Positions 9,009 through 19,030 of a DNA stretch of 64,000 bases are shown here, piece after piece (the stretch's first letter is position 1; the number at the start of each line of letters is the position of its first letter). The translations under genes were made by a program, and so were the position numbers. The stretch lies in the NCBI GenBank assembly GCA_019414045.1, contig DXMW01000030.1, forward strand, positions 61,011-125,010, read 5' to 3'. The stretch is from Collinsella sp. (GTDB lineage: Bacteria > Actinomycetota > Coriobacteriia > Coriobacteriales > Coriobacteriaceae). The notes under the pieces were generated by a model. It was not told the DNA's origin. It searched no databases and was given only the letters and a program-made list of their open reading frames with translations.

Positions 9009-10820
9009 TTACTCCTGCTCGGACTCCTCAGCCTGCTTACGGCTGCGGATGAGGTGCGCCACGCCGATGCACAGCACCGCGCCACCAGCGATCCAAGTGA
9101 AGGTCACGCCGTTAAGACCGGTCAGTGGGAGGCCAACCTGCTTGGTATCGCCAACGGTGATGTTGAAGTAGCCATCGGTGACCTTGTCCGAGCCGGCCTG
9201 CGCCGTTAGCCTGTTATCACCGGCATTCTCATCGGTAAGGCCAGCGATGACCTTGTCACTCTGGTTCTTGCTATCAAGCGTGCCAGAGAGCGCAGTAAGA
9301 CCAGCGTTCGGATCAATGGTGTTCATGGTCGGCTTGATCTCGAAGGTGAAGGGTTCGACCTTGGTGTAACCATCGGGAGCAGAAGTTTCCGTGACCGTAT
9401 AGACGCCAGCATCGAGACCGGTAAGCGTAATGACACCATCGGGGTTCATCGAAAGCTCAACCTTGTTGTCGCTCAAAGTGCCGTCACTCTTGACATATTT
9501 AACGTTTGCGCTGTTCTCGTCACCGTTAGTTGTGTCACCAGCTGCGATGGTGAACGTAGCACCTTCCAGCGCCTTCTCAGTGCCAAGGTCAACCTTGTTG
9601 ATCTTGAGGCCGTAGGTGTAGTCCTTGACCGTATCGGATTCCGAGGTGCCAGTACCTGCGACCATGGGGTTGTTAGAATACTCGAGCGTAACAGTATTGG
9701 GGTTGCCCTCCAGCTTGTTGTTGGCCCCTGCAATAACCGCCTTTGCGTTGAGCTTTGCCTTGTAGAAGACAACAATATTGGTGTTGGCATTGATCGTAAG
9801 CGTTCCGCCATTTTTCGCGATGGCTGACTTCAGCCCATTGGTTCCATTAAAGTTAACTGTCAAAACACGCTGATTTGACTCAGAAGGGGCATCCACATCG
9901 TAGCTAGTCGGATTAATCTCGGTGTATTCACCATTATTCAGCGCGTAAACGCTGATCGAGTCAGTGATGTAGTCGAGACCGTCCGTCAGCTGATCCTTGA
10001 ACTTGTAGGAATAGGTGTCGTAGCTATCGTAGTTGTCCGCAATCGTACCGGTGAGCCGGTAGTTGACCTCCTGGCCGATCTGGGAGTCGGCAGCGTCCAC
10101 CCAGTCAATCTCGCCGGTAATGTCACCGCCCTTCACCTTAGAATCATCGAGGATCTTTTTCTCAACCGTGGGGATGCTGGTCTTCTCATGGACAGTTACG
10201 GCGCTACCGCCCACGACTGCAAAGATCGGGGACGTGCCAGTGTTCGGCTTGGTCGAATCGAGATCGCTGGTCACAAACAGGTAGTAACCGTTGCCATTCG
10301 CCAGATCAGGAGTCCAAGAATTACCAGTAGGGATGTTAGTCGCGGCAGGTTTCTCACTCTTAACGGCATTCGCAACTGCGTAGAGAACATTGTTGGTAGC
10401 GATTCGCGTTCCATCAGTCGATGTTGATCCTGCAGTAGTGGAACCCGCATGTGCCATGAGGAAGTCGGCTACTTCCTGGGCCGTAGGTTTGTCAGACAGC
10501 TGATCCTTAACCTCCAAGCCGCCATAACCCTTCCAGTCTTTCCTAATGGCATCAATCACCTTCGTGCTAACCGTATCGCTCGCCCACGTGATGTTCTGAG
10601 CGGTCTTGCCACCGTTTTCAGTGTCGGTCACCGTAGCCTTAAAGATCTGGTACGCCTTGAACGTGGTGCCATCGTTTTTCTCGGCCTGACTAATGGTGAT
10701 GCTGCCGTCACCCTCGGCCGCAAACGCCATGGTCACCGGAGCCATGACGCCGCCGAAGCTCAGGGTTGCGGTGAGGCCGGCGGTTACTGCCAGGCGTGCG
10801 ATGTTCTTGCTCATGCTCAT
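9009..10820 (-). CDS. Major (backbone) pilin with LPLTG sorting signal
   Basis: This 603-residue secreted pilin would be polymerised by the neighbouring class C sortase and then fixed to the wall. A signal peptide ends near AFAAEG (about residue 34). The middle is a fimbrial D2-type domain (TYSYKFKDQLTDGLDY), followed by a CnaB-like domain with YGLKINKVD and the E-box YTVTETSAPDGY, which usually form an internal Lys-Asn isopeptide bond. The end has LPLTG, a hydrophobic helix and a charged tail. KTSIPTVEKKI near residue 210 may hold the pilin-motif lysine. The start is the ATG at 10820, with GGAGG 8-9 bp upstream. Local base composition is less GC-rich than the adjacent pilin gene, as is common for surface antigens under exchange. 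Confidence 0.93.
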   Translation of the reverse strand: MSMSKNIARLAVTAGLTATLSFGGVMAPVTMAFAAEGDGSITISQAEKNDGTTFKAYQIFKATVTDTENGGKTAQNITWASDTVSTKVIDAIRKDWKGYGGLEVKDQLSDKPTAQEVADFLMAHAGSTTAGSTSTDGTRIATNNVLYAVANAVKSEKPAATNIPTGNSWTPDLANGNGYYLFVTSDLDSTKPNTGTSPIFAVVGGSAVTVHEKTSIPTVEKKILDDSKVKGGDITGEIDWVDAADSQIGQEVNYRLTGTIADNYDSYDTYSYKFKDQLTDGLDYITDSISVYALNNGEYTEINPTSYDVDAPSESNQRVLTVNFNGTNGLKSAIAKNGGTLTINANTNIVVFYKAKLNAKAVIAGANNKLEGNPNTVTLEYSNNPMVAGTGTSESDTVKDYTYGLKINKVDLGTEKALEGATFTIAAGDTTNGDENSANVKYVKSDGTLSDNKVELSMNPDGVITLTGLDAGVYTVTETSAPDGYTKVEPFTFEIKPTMNTIDPNAGLTALSGTLDSKNQSDKVIAGLTDENAGDNRLTAQAGSDKVTDGYFNITVGDTKQVGLPLTGLNGVTFTWIAGGAVLCIGVAHLIRSRKQAEESEQE

Positions 10821-10928
10821 CTTCTTTTCCTCCGTTTTCCGGTTGGTTCTCATTCGATCGATCATCATCTGTCTGTGTCTTAGCATCTGCTTCGCTACGT
10901 CTCGCCCCGCTCTCTGTGGGGCTGCCAG

Positions 10929-12599
10929 CTACTCTTTATGGCTGCCACCTCCCCGCTTGACCAGGAGCGCGACCACGATGAGCGCGGCTCCGGCGACCGC
11001 TGCGGCGGCCGCGGCGTACATTGCCATATCGCCAGTCGAGGGCATAAAGCCTCCGGTGGTAATGCTAGGGGGTGTGCCGGTGGGCGTGTTGATGAGCGAT
11101 GCCTCCAGGCTGCCCGTCGAGCCGTCCGCGCTGTCGGCACGCAGGGGCGACTCGGCCGTGATGGTGAGTTTGGGCTTGGCAGCGGCCACCTGGTCGACGT
11201 CCAGGCCCTCGGCCTTGACCGTCACGGAGCGCGTGCCCTCGAAGGCGGTGTAGCCCTTGGGCGCCTTGAGCTCGCGGATCTCCAGCTTGCCAGAGTCCAC
11301 GCCCGAGACGGTCACGTGGCCGTCCTCGCCCGTGGTGACGGTGGCCTTGCCCTCCGCATCCCACGTGCCGTCGGCCGCCAGTGTGCGGCCGCGGTCGTCG
11401 GCGATGCTCAGGACCGCCCCGGCAAGCGGCTTGTCGCCGTCGCTGCCGCGCTTGGTGAGTGCGAGATCCCAGGTGTAGGCGCACGCGTCGTCGCTCGGCG
11501 TGCGGGTGAAGCCGGCGTCGCCGGACTGGTCGGCAAAGGGAGAGCGCGGGTAGCGCAGGTAGACCTCGTTGGGGTTGCCCTTCGCGATGCCGTGGTTGCA
11601 CGCGCTACTGAGCGGCGCATTGTACACGGCGACCACGCGAGCGCCCGCGGTGAAGGCGTCGGCCCCGCCGAGCGCGGCGATCAGGTCGCCGGTGCGCACG
11701 GTGAAGGTCTTGCCGTCAGCCGCTACCTTGGTGGCGCACTGGGCCGTGATGTCGGTCCAGCCCTTCGCGGGCTCGGTGCCGGCGCGTCCGTCCTTGCCGG
11801 CCGAGACGGCGTCGAAGCCGCCGTCCGCGCCCGCCGCCACGTACACACGCATGCTCTCGGCCACCTTGGAGGGGTCGAGCCCCGCGCTCATGGTGTCGAC
11901 GAACCGCACCGTATAGGTGTCGTAGGCGGTGAGCCCGGCCGGGACCGTGGCCGAGAGGCGCCAGTACAGGTCGTCGGCGACCGTGGCGTCGGCGGCCTTC
12001 TGCCATGCGGCGGTGCTGTCCTCCAGCACGTGCTTTTGGACCTTGGGCGTCGCGGCCTTGGGCTTGACGGTGACGGCGCTGCCGCCGACCAGGGCCATGA
12101 TCGGCGCGGTGCCGGCCTCGTTTTGGGAGATGGCGTCGTCTTTGGCGACGATGAGCCAGTAGCCACAGGGCAGCTCGGCCGTCGTGCCCGCGTTAAGGGC
12201 CACGGACACGGCGCCAGAGCTCTGGAGGGAACGAGCGAGCTGTGCGCTCAGCGCGCTCGTAAGGCGGGAATCGGTGTTGAGCCACTCGGCAGCTTCCTGT
12301 GCGGTGGTCTGGGAATTGGGCATGCCGGCGCTGTGCAACACAGGCAGCGCGGCGTCGCGCACGGCATCGCTTGCCCAGACAAGGTCGGTGGCGATCTTGG
12401 CGTCGTTGTCGTCATCGACGACGTTGGCGTCAAAGATCTGGTAGGCGTCGTAGCTGCGCGCCACGGTGCCTGTCACCGTGATGGATCCGGTCGCGCTCGG
12501 CGCGGCCTGCGCGGATGCGGGGAACACAACCGCGCAGGTGCCGATCAAGAGGGCGAGCAGCGCAAACAAGATCGGGAAGGAGCAAACTTTCTTATTCAC
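10929..12599 (-). CDS. Second pilin subunit with MPSTG sorting signal
   Basis: This 556-residue secreted protein has the same plan as the backbone pilin: signal peptide (LLIGTCAVVFPASAQA), fimbrial domain (TYTVRFVDTMSAGLDPS), CnaB-like domain (LALTKRGSDGDKPLAGAVL, E-box LEIRELKAPKGY), then MPSTG, membrane helix and RGGGSHKE. MPSTG is a variant of LPXTG. The start is GTG at 12599, with GGGAGG upstream; it overlaps the end of the tip adhesin gene by 8 bp (GTGAATAA). Likely an ancillary or basal pilin, or a second shaft protein. It is much more GC-rich than its neighbours. Confidence 0.88.
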   Translation of the reverse strand: MNKKVCSFPILFALLALLIGTCAVVFPASAQAAPSATGSITVTGTVARSYDAYQIFDANVVDDDNDAKIATDLVWASDAVRDAALPVLHSAGMPNSQTTAQEAAEWLNTDSRLTSALSAQLARSLQSSGAVSVALNAGTTAELPCGYWLIVAKDDAISQNEAGTAPIMALVGGSAVTVKPKAATPKVQKHVLEDSTAAWQKAADATVADDLYWRLSATVPAGLTAYDTYTVRFVDTMSAGLDPSKVAESMRVYVAAGADGGFDAVSAGKDGRAGTEPAKGWTDITAQCATKVAADGKTFTVRTGDLIAALGGADAFTAGARVVAVYNAPLSSACNHGIAKGNPNEVYLRYPRSPFADQSGDAGFTRTPSDDACAYTWDLALTKRGSDGDKPLAGAVLSIADDRGRTLAADGTWDAEGKATVTTGEDGHVTVSGVDSGKLEIRELKAPKGYTAFEGTRSVTVKAEGLDVDQVAAAKPKLTITAESPLRADSADGSTGSLEASLINTPTGTPPSITTGGFMPSTGDMAMYAAAAAAVAGAALIVVALLVKRGGGSHKE

Positions 12600-15500
12600 G
12601 ACGCTCGCCTCCCTTCGCATTCGCCTTGCGACGAATGTGCATCCAGGCCGCAGCAGCGCAAAGCGCCGCCGCGCCGGCAAGGTACGTCAGAGTGACGCCC
12701 GACATACCAGAAAGGGGCAAAGATGTGGAGTAGGTGTTGGTGAAGGTGGGGGTAGTGTCGGGAAACTCGTGGTCCTTATTATCGGTGTCTTTCCACGTAC
12801 CGCCGGGGTCAACGGTTCCCTTCCTGTAGGTCACCGCACAGTCGATTCCTCCTTGGGTGTTATCCTTTGCCACAACCTTGAACCTATAGACCGACTGATC
12901 AAACTTGTAATGCGGATAGGTCGAGCTTTCGTACTTCTCGCGCACATAGTACGTGAAGGTCTTGGAACCATTGTTAAGGTCCGTGAGCTTATATGTCTTC
13001 GACTTGAAATCGACCGTGCTCGTCGCATTACCGTTTTTTTCAGTTTTGACATTCGCAGGATCAGGATTAATTGTTACCGTTTCCGGTTTGGTGAAGTTCG
13101 GGTCGTCCTCGTTCGCGAGTTCGAATGTGAACGCCTTCATCTCGCCACCATCAACCTTCTTGGTCACCTGAGGCGTCCAAGAGCCCTTGGGTTTGTATGC
13201 ATTAGTAAAGGTCTTGTCGGTGTTGCCATCGGTGATCTTAATGGAGACATCGCTACCGTTGTTCGGAGTAAACGTTTTCGCCTCATTATTTTTGAGATTA
13301 GTAACCCTTACATTCGTAACTAAATAGTAGATGTAATCAATATCCAGCACCGGCCGCTTTTCGGTTGTAGTTGTAAGCTCAATCTTGTAGATGGTCTGGT
13401 CGTAGTCCACGCCAGGGACGCGATCCGCAACGTTGCCGGGGTCCTCAACGAGGTAGTAGACGTTCGTTCCAGCGGAGTGGACCCTGCCCAAATCAAAGAC
13501 AAAGTTACCTTCAGCGTCGTTCGTGGCCCCATCGTCATCGCCAACTATTGAACAGCCATTGAGCTGCAATTTGCCATCATCATTATTATTAAAGCTAGGG
13601 ACACCACCGCTCTCGCCCGGCTCCAAGAGTTGGAACCTGAATTTTCCCGCATCATCCGCAGTAAGCGCGCGGCCTTCCAGTGCCTTAGTGCCGTTGAGCT
13701 TCATCTTGGGATACACGTTCACCTGCGTGGTGGAGCCAGCGATTACGTCGCCGTTGGTCATGACTCCGCCTCCGTGGATGTTGGAGCGGTTGCCCGTGAT
13801 GAAGAGGGACGCAGCCGCAGTAGCAGCATCCTTATCATACTGAATCGGCTCAGATTTAAGGCCAATCATGTACTTAGCTTGGGCGCCCTCGTACTTGCCG
13901 ATAGACGTTGGTGTTTTGTCGATCGTGCCCGACCAATTGGCAGCTCCACCACCAAGCATCTGTCCCGTTACGGCAGCGATATACGGCAGCGATTCAGCGT
14001 TAGCACTATCGCGAATAAGAAAAAGATCCTGGTGACCGGCTTTTTTAAAGTCTTCAGTTATTTCGCCGCCTTCGTGGTTAGGGCGCCAATCCGCGTCATC
14101 GTTCTTGTCGTGGGTGCCGCCCGATCGGTTATACCCACTACCGTCAGGTTTACCGTCATAATTACCGAAAATCGCGATGCCATTGGTATCGGTAATGGCA
14201 GTCTTACCAGTCGGGCAAGCGGCAAACCCGCCGCCAAAGCCACTGGCATGATTGTTGGTAATCAGCGCGTTATATATATTGAGGCTCGCCGGCTGAACGT
14301 TGTTGTCGCTGCTGCCCTGGACGAATACGCCACCGCCGCCCCAGTCGTTGGTGGTATTGGTCGTATTGTTAGTGATGTAGGCTTTCTTGCCGCTCACATT
14401 AAATTCGCCAACTGTAGGCGCAGCGATACGGATGCCGCCACCCTCTGAGTTTTGCGCCACATTGCTGGCGATGATTCCACCATAAAACGCAAACCCGGAA
14501 AGAGGTTTATTCCAAGCGCCAGCATAAACGCCGCCGCCAGCCTCGGCAGAGTAGTTGCCCGTGATGTAGCCGCCGCTAATAACCAGACCGCCTTTTTTCT
14601 GTCCCTGATTGTGGCTAAAGGCAGCAATGCCGCCACCACCGTGACAACCGTTACCTTTGTGTCCTTCATCGGTATAGAACTGATATTTGTTGTTAGTAAT
14701 GTAACCATTCGTAATGGTCACCATAGAGTCCTCAGCACAAATTCCCGCGCCATAACCGACTTCATTATCATTTGTACCGTTACCGGAGATAATACCGCCA
14801 ACCATGTTTACCGTAGAATTCAGGGCATAAACGCCGCCGCCACTGGGGGCATAGTTACCAGCGATTACGCCGTCAGAGATGTCAAGAGTTGAGTTCTCGA
14901 CAGAAATACCCGCACCAGCGGCGCCCTCCGGACAATATCCGCCGCAGACATACCCGCCGTCCACGCTGATGGCCGAACTGCCCGCTGCGTACACCAAATT
15001 TTTGACACAGTTGTTTTTATCCTGCGTAATCATGCCGCTCTCAAGATTGAGGTGGCCACCGCTATTGATTACGATGAGCCTCAAGTCCTTTGAGCCTGAG
15101 CACGCCACGATGGCACCCTTGACATGAGCCTTATACGCCTTAAGAGTCTCGGTTGTACGGGTTCCGTTTGCGACCGATTCGGTTACGTAGTAGGTAAGGC
15201 CAGTCGGAATGCCATTGGAAGTATCGTATTCCATTAAAGCGAGATTGCCGCATTTATTTGTTTGAGAAGTCGTAGTCTCTGTCGCGGCAACTTGCTGACC
15301 GTCCTTGACAGTCAACGTTGCGCCGCCGGTTATGTTGAATAGGGGCTGGCTCTGACTTGTATACTTAATTTTGCAGCCATTTAAATCCAGCGTGATATTG
15401 CTGCCGTCCTTGTTAAGCGCGATTGTCTCGCCGGTCTCGACATCATTCATAAGCTTGAAGCTAGCAACACCGCTTGCATTTGCCAGTTTTTTCAAGTCGT

Positions 15501-15910
15501 CAGCTGTTCGTATTTCAGTGGATGCCGTTTTAGTCTGCCCGCCTTCCGCAGCCAGCATTACGGCATTGCCATCCGACAACTCGCCATCTTCGGCCTGCAG
15601 CTTACCTTCAGGCTGACCCTGCTCAACACCATTTGAAGGGTCGGCTTCGTCGCCCTCGGTCTCGTCACTATTCTGGTTTTCGGTATCCCCGTTGTTGGTG
15701 TTTTCTACATCAGTAGACTCAGTTGAGGAACCCCCCCATCACAGTTTCCTCGGTAGGAGCTGCCTGGGCATCGTTGGCAATGGCCTGCGAGATCGGGGGC
15801 ATGACGAGCGACAGTGCCAGGCTCAAAACGGAGGCTCCGCACAAAACGCCTGCCAGTACACGGCGCGTCGCTTTTTTACTCTGCTTAGATTTGTCTGAAT
15901 TCGCTTTCAT
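12592..15910 (-). CDS. Tip adhesin of the pilus, frameshifted at a poly-G tract (phase-variable, OFF)
   Basis: Translation from the ATG at 15910 (GGGGAGGAG upstream) gives a signal peptide (VLAGVLCGASVLSLALSLVM ... QAIANDAQA) and then runs into a stop at 15719. The rest continues one frame over, open without a stop to 12592. The frames join at seven consecutive G (15731-15737). With six or nine G the gene would be one frame of 1105 or 1106 residues. The joined protein has an acidic Ser/Glu/Asn linker, a Gly-rich right-handed beta-helix region (repeats like GGGVYA and SGGYITGN), an FRFQLLEPGE-type and a FTFELANEDD-type pilin isopeptide domain, and an LPLSG sorting signal with membrane helix. 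A sequencing error is the main alternative to real phase variation. Confidence 0.85.
15731..15737 (-). repeat. Homopolymeric G7 tract inside the tip adhesin gene
   Basis: Seven C on the plus strand (G on the coding strand), just after the signal peptide. Slippage by -1 or +2 restores the full frame; +1 gives another early stop (TAG). This is the usual layout of a contingency locus. Confidence 0.9.
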
Positions 15911-16368
15911 CGATGTCTCCTCCCCAAGAGACCGCGATCTTGCTCTTTCACCATCAAACTTGGGCGCGCAACCTATAATTGCTCGCGCTCGATATGCATA
16001 TTATTATTATTCTTTGTTTAACAACGCAAGCCTAACAATGTCAATTTTACTTCGCGTTGCCTTAACTTCTTAACAATTATTCAAACTATGCATTGTTTTT
16101 CGAGGGTTAAATTTCGGAAAGATGCTGGTAAACTCGTTAGCAAATCTAGATAAATGACACTTTATCATTGTTTGTACAACATTTTGTTTTAACCCGCTCA
16201 ATCTGTGAACGGTCAAAATTGCGCCGTGAATGGCAGTATATCTACCTGCAAATATTAGTTTTGAGCTAATTGGTCAATTACTACACAACCAGTGTGTGCC
16301 GACATGTTCATACATCGACACTTGAATGACATCGCATGTTACCGGCTGCAAATCTCCTCGCTACAAAA
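15911..16368. promoter_or_regulatory. AT-rich control region upstream of the pilus locus
   Basis: This 458-bp gap is far richer in A and T than the rest of the window and holds no credible gene. On the minus strand, TTGACA (16044-16039) and TTAAAC (16021-16016), 17 bp apart, form a possible promoter with a perfect -35 and a poor -10. That would give an untranslated leader of about 100 nt, which contains repeated ATA trinucleotides (near 16001-16011). Low GC here suggests transfer or a silenced regulatory region. Confidence 0.4.
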
Positions 16369-16400
16369 AAGCGTTCCAACAATCGACTGTTGGAACGCTT
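16369..16400 (-). terminator. Strong terminator after the HAD hydrolase gene
   Basis: A perfect 13-bp stem AAGCGTTCCAACA/TGTTGGAACGCTT with a 6-nt loop is followed by a run of T on the minus strand. Confidence 0.85.
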
Positions 16401-16402
16401 GG

Positions 16403-16439
16403 AAAACCACCACAAAGGCGCTCTGCCCTCTTTGTGGCT
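16403..16439. repeat. Family B palindromic repeat, degenerate copy 2
   Basis: AAAACCACCACAAAGGCGC then TTTGTGG with mismatches in the second half; a decayed member of the family seen at 7306. Confidence 0.6.
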
Positions 16440-16450
16440 GCCCCCAGGCG

Positions 16451-17272
16451 CTACAGAAGATGTTCCTCGATAAAGACCGCAATGCCGTCATTGTCGTTGC
16501 TGGCGGTTACAAAATCGGCGGCGGCGCGGGTGGCGGCGCTGCCGTTTGCCATGGCAACGCCCACGCCGGCGTCGGCCACCATGCAGGTGTCGTTATCGGC
16601 ATCGCCAAACACGCAGATGTTCTGGAGCTCCATGTCGTTGAGCTCCGCCACGCGCACAAGGCCGCGAGTCTTGGACACGCGCGGATCCATGAATTCGTAG
16701 AGCCGCTGCGTGGTTTGCAGAGCTGCCGCCTTAACAGTGTCATCGGCAAACGTCGACGCCCGCTCAATCACCCGCGGCATTACCTCGGGTGCCATGGTAA
16801 ACATCACCTTGGGCTGCGGCCCGCGCAAGAACTCGGCAAAATCGACCACCTGGTAGGGCACGCCGTCGACGCGCGACAGGTGCTCGACGCACGCATTGCT
16901 CTCGGGCACGTAGAACACGCCGTCTCGGGGGCAGACGGGCGTTGCCGGAAGGTCCGCCATGTGCTTGCAGATGCGCGCGATGGTCTCGCCCGGCAGCGGA
17001 TAGCTCAGCTCGTTGATGTCGTGCGCACGGTCGATGACCTCGGCGCCACCGCAACCCACGAGCACGTCCACCAGGCCTTCGATGCCCCAGAGCTCGTACA
17101 TGGCCTCGGTCGCGTGGGCGTCGCGCCCGGTGCACAGGCCAAAGAGCACACCGCGCTCGCGCAGGGCGCGGATCGCCGCCACGGTGCGCGGGGACACCGT
17201 GTGCTGGCTCGTGAGCAGTGTGCCGTCGATATCGCAGAACACGGCTTTGATGTGGCTGAAGGTAGTGTCCAT
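16451..17272 (-). CDS. Cof-type HAD-IIB phosphatase
   Basis: This 273-residue haloacid dehalogenase-like hydrolase probably acts on phosphorylated sugars or related small metabolites. Motif I is FCDIDGTLL (nucleophile and acid Asp). The last motif is FGDADNDTCMVADAGVGVAMANG, typical of the Cof subfamily, with the cap domain between. The start at 17272 has AAAGG upstream; the frame could be read further up to 17464 but only through repeats A2 and B3, which is not credible. It stands alone between repeat elements, so there is no operon context to point to a substrate. Confidence 0.9.
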   Translation of the reverse strand: MDTTFSHIKAVFCDIDGTLLTSQHTVSPRTVAAIRALRERGVLFGLCTGRDAHATEAMYELWGIEGLVDVLVGCGGAEVIDRAHDINELSYPLPGETIARICKHMADLPATPVCPRDGVFYVPESNACVEHLSRVDGVPYQVVDFAEFLRGPQPKVMFTMAPEVMPRVIERASTFADDTVKAAALQTTQRLYEFMDPRVSKTRGLVRVAELNDMELQNICVFGDADNDTCMVADAGVGVAMANGSAATRAAADFVTASNDNDGIAVFIEEHLL

Positions 17273-17361
17273 GGGGGCCTTTCTGGGTTGTGCGGCGGTG
17301 TGGGGTATATTCGCAAACGGCGTACATGGTATACCAAGGCGCAGGCGCGGCCCGTTAAAGC

Positions 17362-17403
17362 AAAAACCACCACAAAGGTGCCTGGCTCCTTTGTGGTGGA
17401 AAT
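17362..17403. repeat. Family B palindromic repeat, copy 3
   Basis: AAAAACCACCACAAAGGTGC then CTCCTTTGTGGTGGAAA. It is followed by TGACGTTTGC, the same junction sequence that follows copy 4 at 18932, and then by family A copy 2. Confidence 0.85.
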
Positions 17404-17417
17404 GACGTTTGCGGGCC

Positions 17418-17483
17418 AAACCATCACAACATTCGATGTTTTTCGGCAAAATCGCGATTTTCATCGAATGTTGTGATGGTTTT
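17418..17483. repeat. Family A palindromic repeat, copy 2
   Basis: AAACCATCACAACATTCGA pairs with TCGAATGTTGTGATGGTTT. The loop matches copy 1 closely and differs from copies 3 and 4. Its last bases reach the stop codon of the MFS gene. Confidence 0.9.
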
Positions 17484-18762
17484 ACTGCCTTGCGGCACGA
17501 TCAAAATGCCTGCGACCAAACAGCAGCAACGCCGCAGGGACCGCCGTCACGACCATGCCTGCCCCCACGAGTGTCCGTTGTACGCCAAATGTTGCCGCCA
17601 GCCACGGGGCAATCGCCAGAGGGGCCACACCAGCGAACATATTGCCAAAGCCCATGACCGAATTGACGCGACCAAGCTGCTCGAGCGGAGCCGTCGTCTG
17701 CACAATGGTGTTGTGGAGCGGGTTGACGACACCCCAAGCTATACCCAGGGCGATCTGGCCGACAAGGGCCACGCCCACGTACGGTGTCCCCACATAGAGC
17801 AGACTTCCCAGGCCCACGGACATAAGCGCCACGAGCAGCGTTTTAAGGTTGACCAGGTGCGGCGGCAAGCGGAGCGCGAGCACGGCACCCAGCACCGCGC
17901 CGACACCGCAGGCAGACGAGAGCCAGCCCATCCACTCAACGCCAACGTGCAGAACATCGCGATAGAAAAACGACTCGAGCGGATCGAAGGCACCGTAGCC
18001 AAAGTTCGAGAGGAAGATGATGCAAAACAGCAGGGCGAGAACGCTGTTGGTGAAGACTGTCTTGATGCTGGCTGCGAAGGTGGCACGGGAGGATGCGCTG
18101 GGGTTGGAGCTTTGTCCCGCACGCTCCCCTTCCTCTGCCGAATCGGCATCCGCATGCCCGGCGACATGGCTGGTCTGCGGCCTAAAGCCCCAACCGGCGA
18201 CGAGCGCCAGCACGGTAAAGAGCATCATGAGCACAAACACCGCGCGCGACGACGCAGCCGCCGCGACAAAGCCGCCCAGCGTGGGGCCAACGATGATACT
18301 CACGTTTGAAAACATGGCGATGGCGGAGTTGATGTCTTTGAGCTCGACAGGATCGTCGGTGAGGTAGGCCGGATAGGACGTGGCGATGGGCTGGGCGAAT
18401 CCCATCACAAAGCCCAGAAACACCGCGCCGAGCAGGACGATGCCGGTCGCGCTACCAAAAGCGATGATCGCCGTGCCAGTTGCGAGTGTGCCGACGATGC
18501 TCAGCAAGAAATGGCGGCGCGGACCCCATGCGTCGAGCGCCGCTCCACCCGCAAAGGATCCCAGGATCACGAAAACGTTCATGAACAGGACGGCCAGCGA
18601 TGTCGCGACGACCGAAGCGTCGTCCGCATAGGTGAGCGTTCCGATGACGCCGATAAAATAACTGGTCTGAAACCCGGTGTAGACGAGAAAGCGCATCGCC
18701 ACCAGGCGCTTGGCCTGCACGGACAGCGATGATTGAGGCTTTGAAAAAAGAGAGGCGAGCAT
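17482..18762 (-). CDS. MFS transporter, probable drug/metabolite exporter
   Basis: This 426-residue protein has about 12 hydrophobic helices in two halves joined by a charged Ser/Glu-rich loop (EEGERAGQSSNPSASSR) near the middle. GGAALDAWGPRRHF between helices 2 and 3 fits the MFS motif A. It is of the MFS_3-like type (similar in feel to macrolide or enterobactin exporters), but the substrate cannot be told. The start at 18762 has AAGGAG 6 bp upstream; in-frame codons further up are less well placed. It is monocistronic, with repeat elements on both sides. Confidence 0.88.
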   Translation of the reverse strand: MLASLFSKPQSSLSVQAKRLVAMRFLVYTGFQTSYFIGVIGTLTYADDASVVATSLAVLFMNVFVILGSFAGGAALDAWGPRRHFLLSIVGTLATGTAIIAFGSATGIVLLGAVFLGFVMGFAQPIATSYPAYLTDDPVELKDINSAIAMFSNVSIIVGPTLGGFVAAAASSRAVFVLMMLFTVLALVAGWGFRPQTSHVAGHADADSAEEGERAGQSSNPSASSRATFAASIKTVFTNSVLALLFCIIFLSNFGYGAFDPLESFFYRDVLHVGVEWMGWLSSACGVGAVLGAVLALRLPPHLVNLKTLLVALMSVGLGSLLYVGTPYVGVALVGQIALGIAWGVVNPLHNTIVQTTAPLEQLGRVNSVMGFGNMFAGVAPLAIAPWLAATFGVQRTLVGAGMVVTAVPAALLLFGRRHFDRAARQ

Positions 18763-18931
18763 GGAGACTCCTTGTTTCATACGAATACGGGCGGTGGGCA
18801 TTCGCCACCGTCTATCAAATCAATCAGTCCGCATGAAACATTAAGGACGCATCAGGACCCTTCTCTCCTTTTTTCGCCCGTCATGAACTACTTGGTAGAT
18901 TGTAAGGCATGTCCCACACATCTACCAAAGC

Positions 18932-18973
18932 AAAAACCACCACAAAGGTGCCTGGCCCCTTTGTGGTGGAAAT
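18932..18973. repeat. Family B palindromic repeat, copy 4
   Basis: AAAAACCACCACAAAGGTGC then CCCCTTTGTGGTGGAAA; nearly identical to copy 3. It joins directly to family C copy 1. Confidence 0.85.
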
Positions 18974-19022
18974 GACGTTTGCCCAGATAAAACCTGCCAA
19001 AATAAACCTGTCCCTTTTTGGC
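18974..19022 (+). repeat. Family C repeat, copy 1
   Basis: GACGTTTGCCCAGATAAAAC then CTGCCAAAATAAACCTGTCC and CTTTTTGGC. An inverted copy with a few changes lies at 47985-48034, 29 kb away. Confidence 0.75.
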
Positions 19023-19030
19023 ATGTTATG

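Noticed and set aside
17273..17464. N-terminal extension of the HAD phosphatase
   Set aside because: It would translate palindromic repeats A and B; the DxDGT motif follows directly after the chosen ATG.
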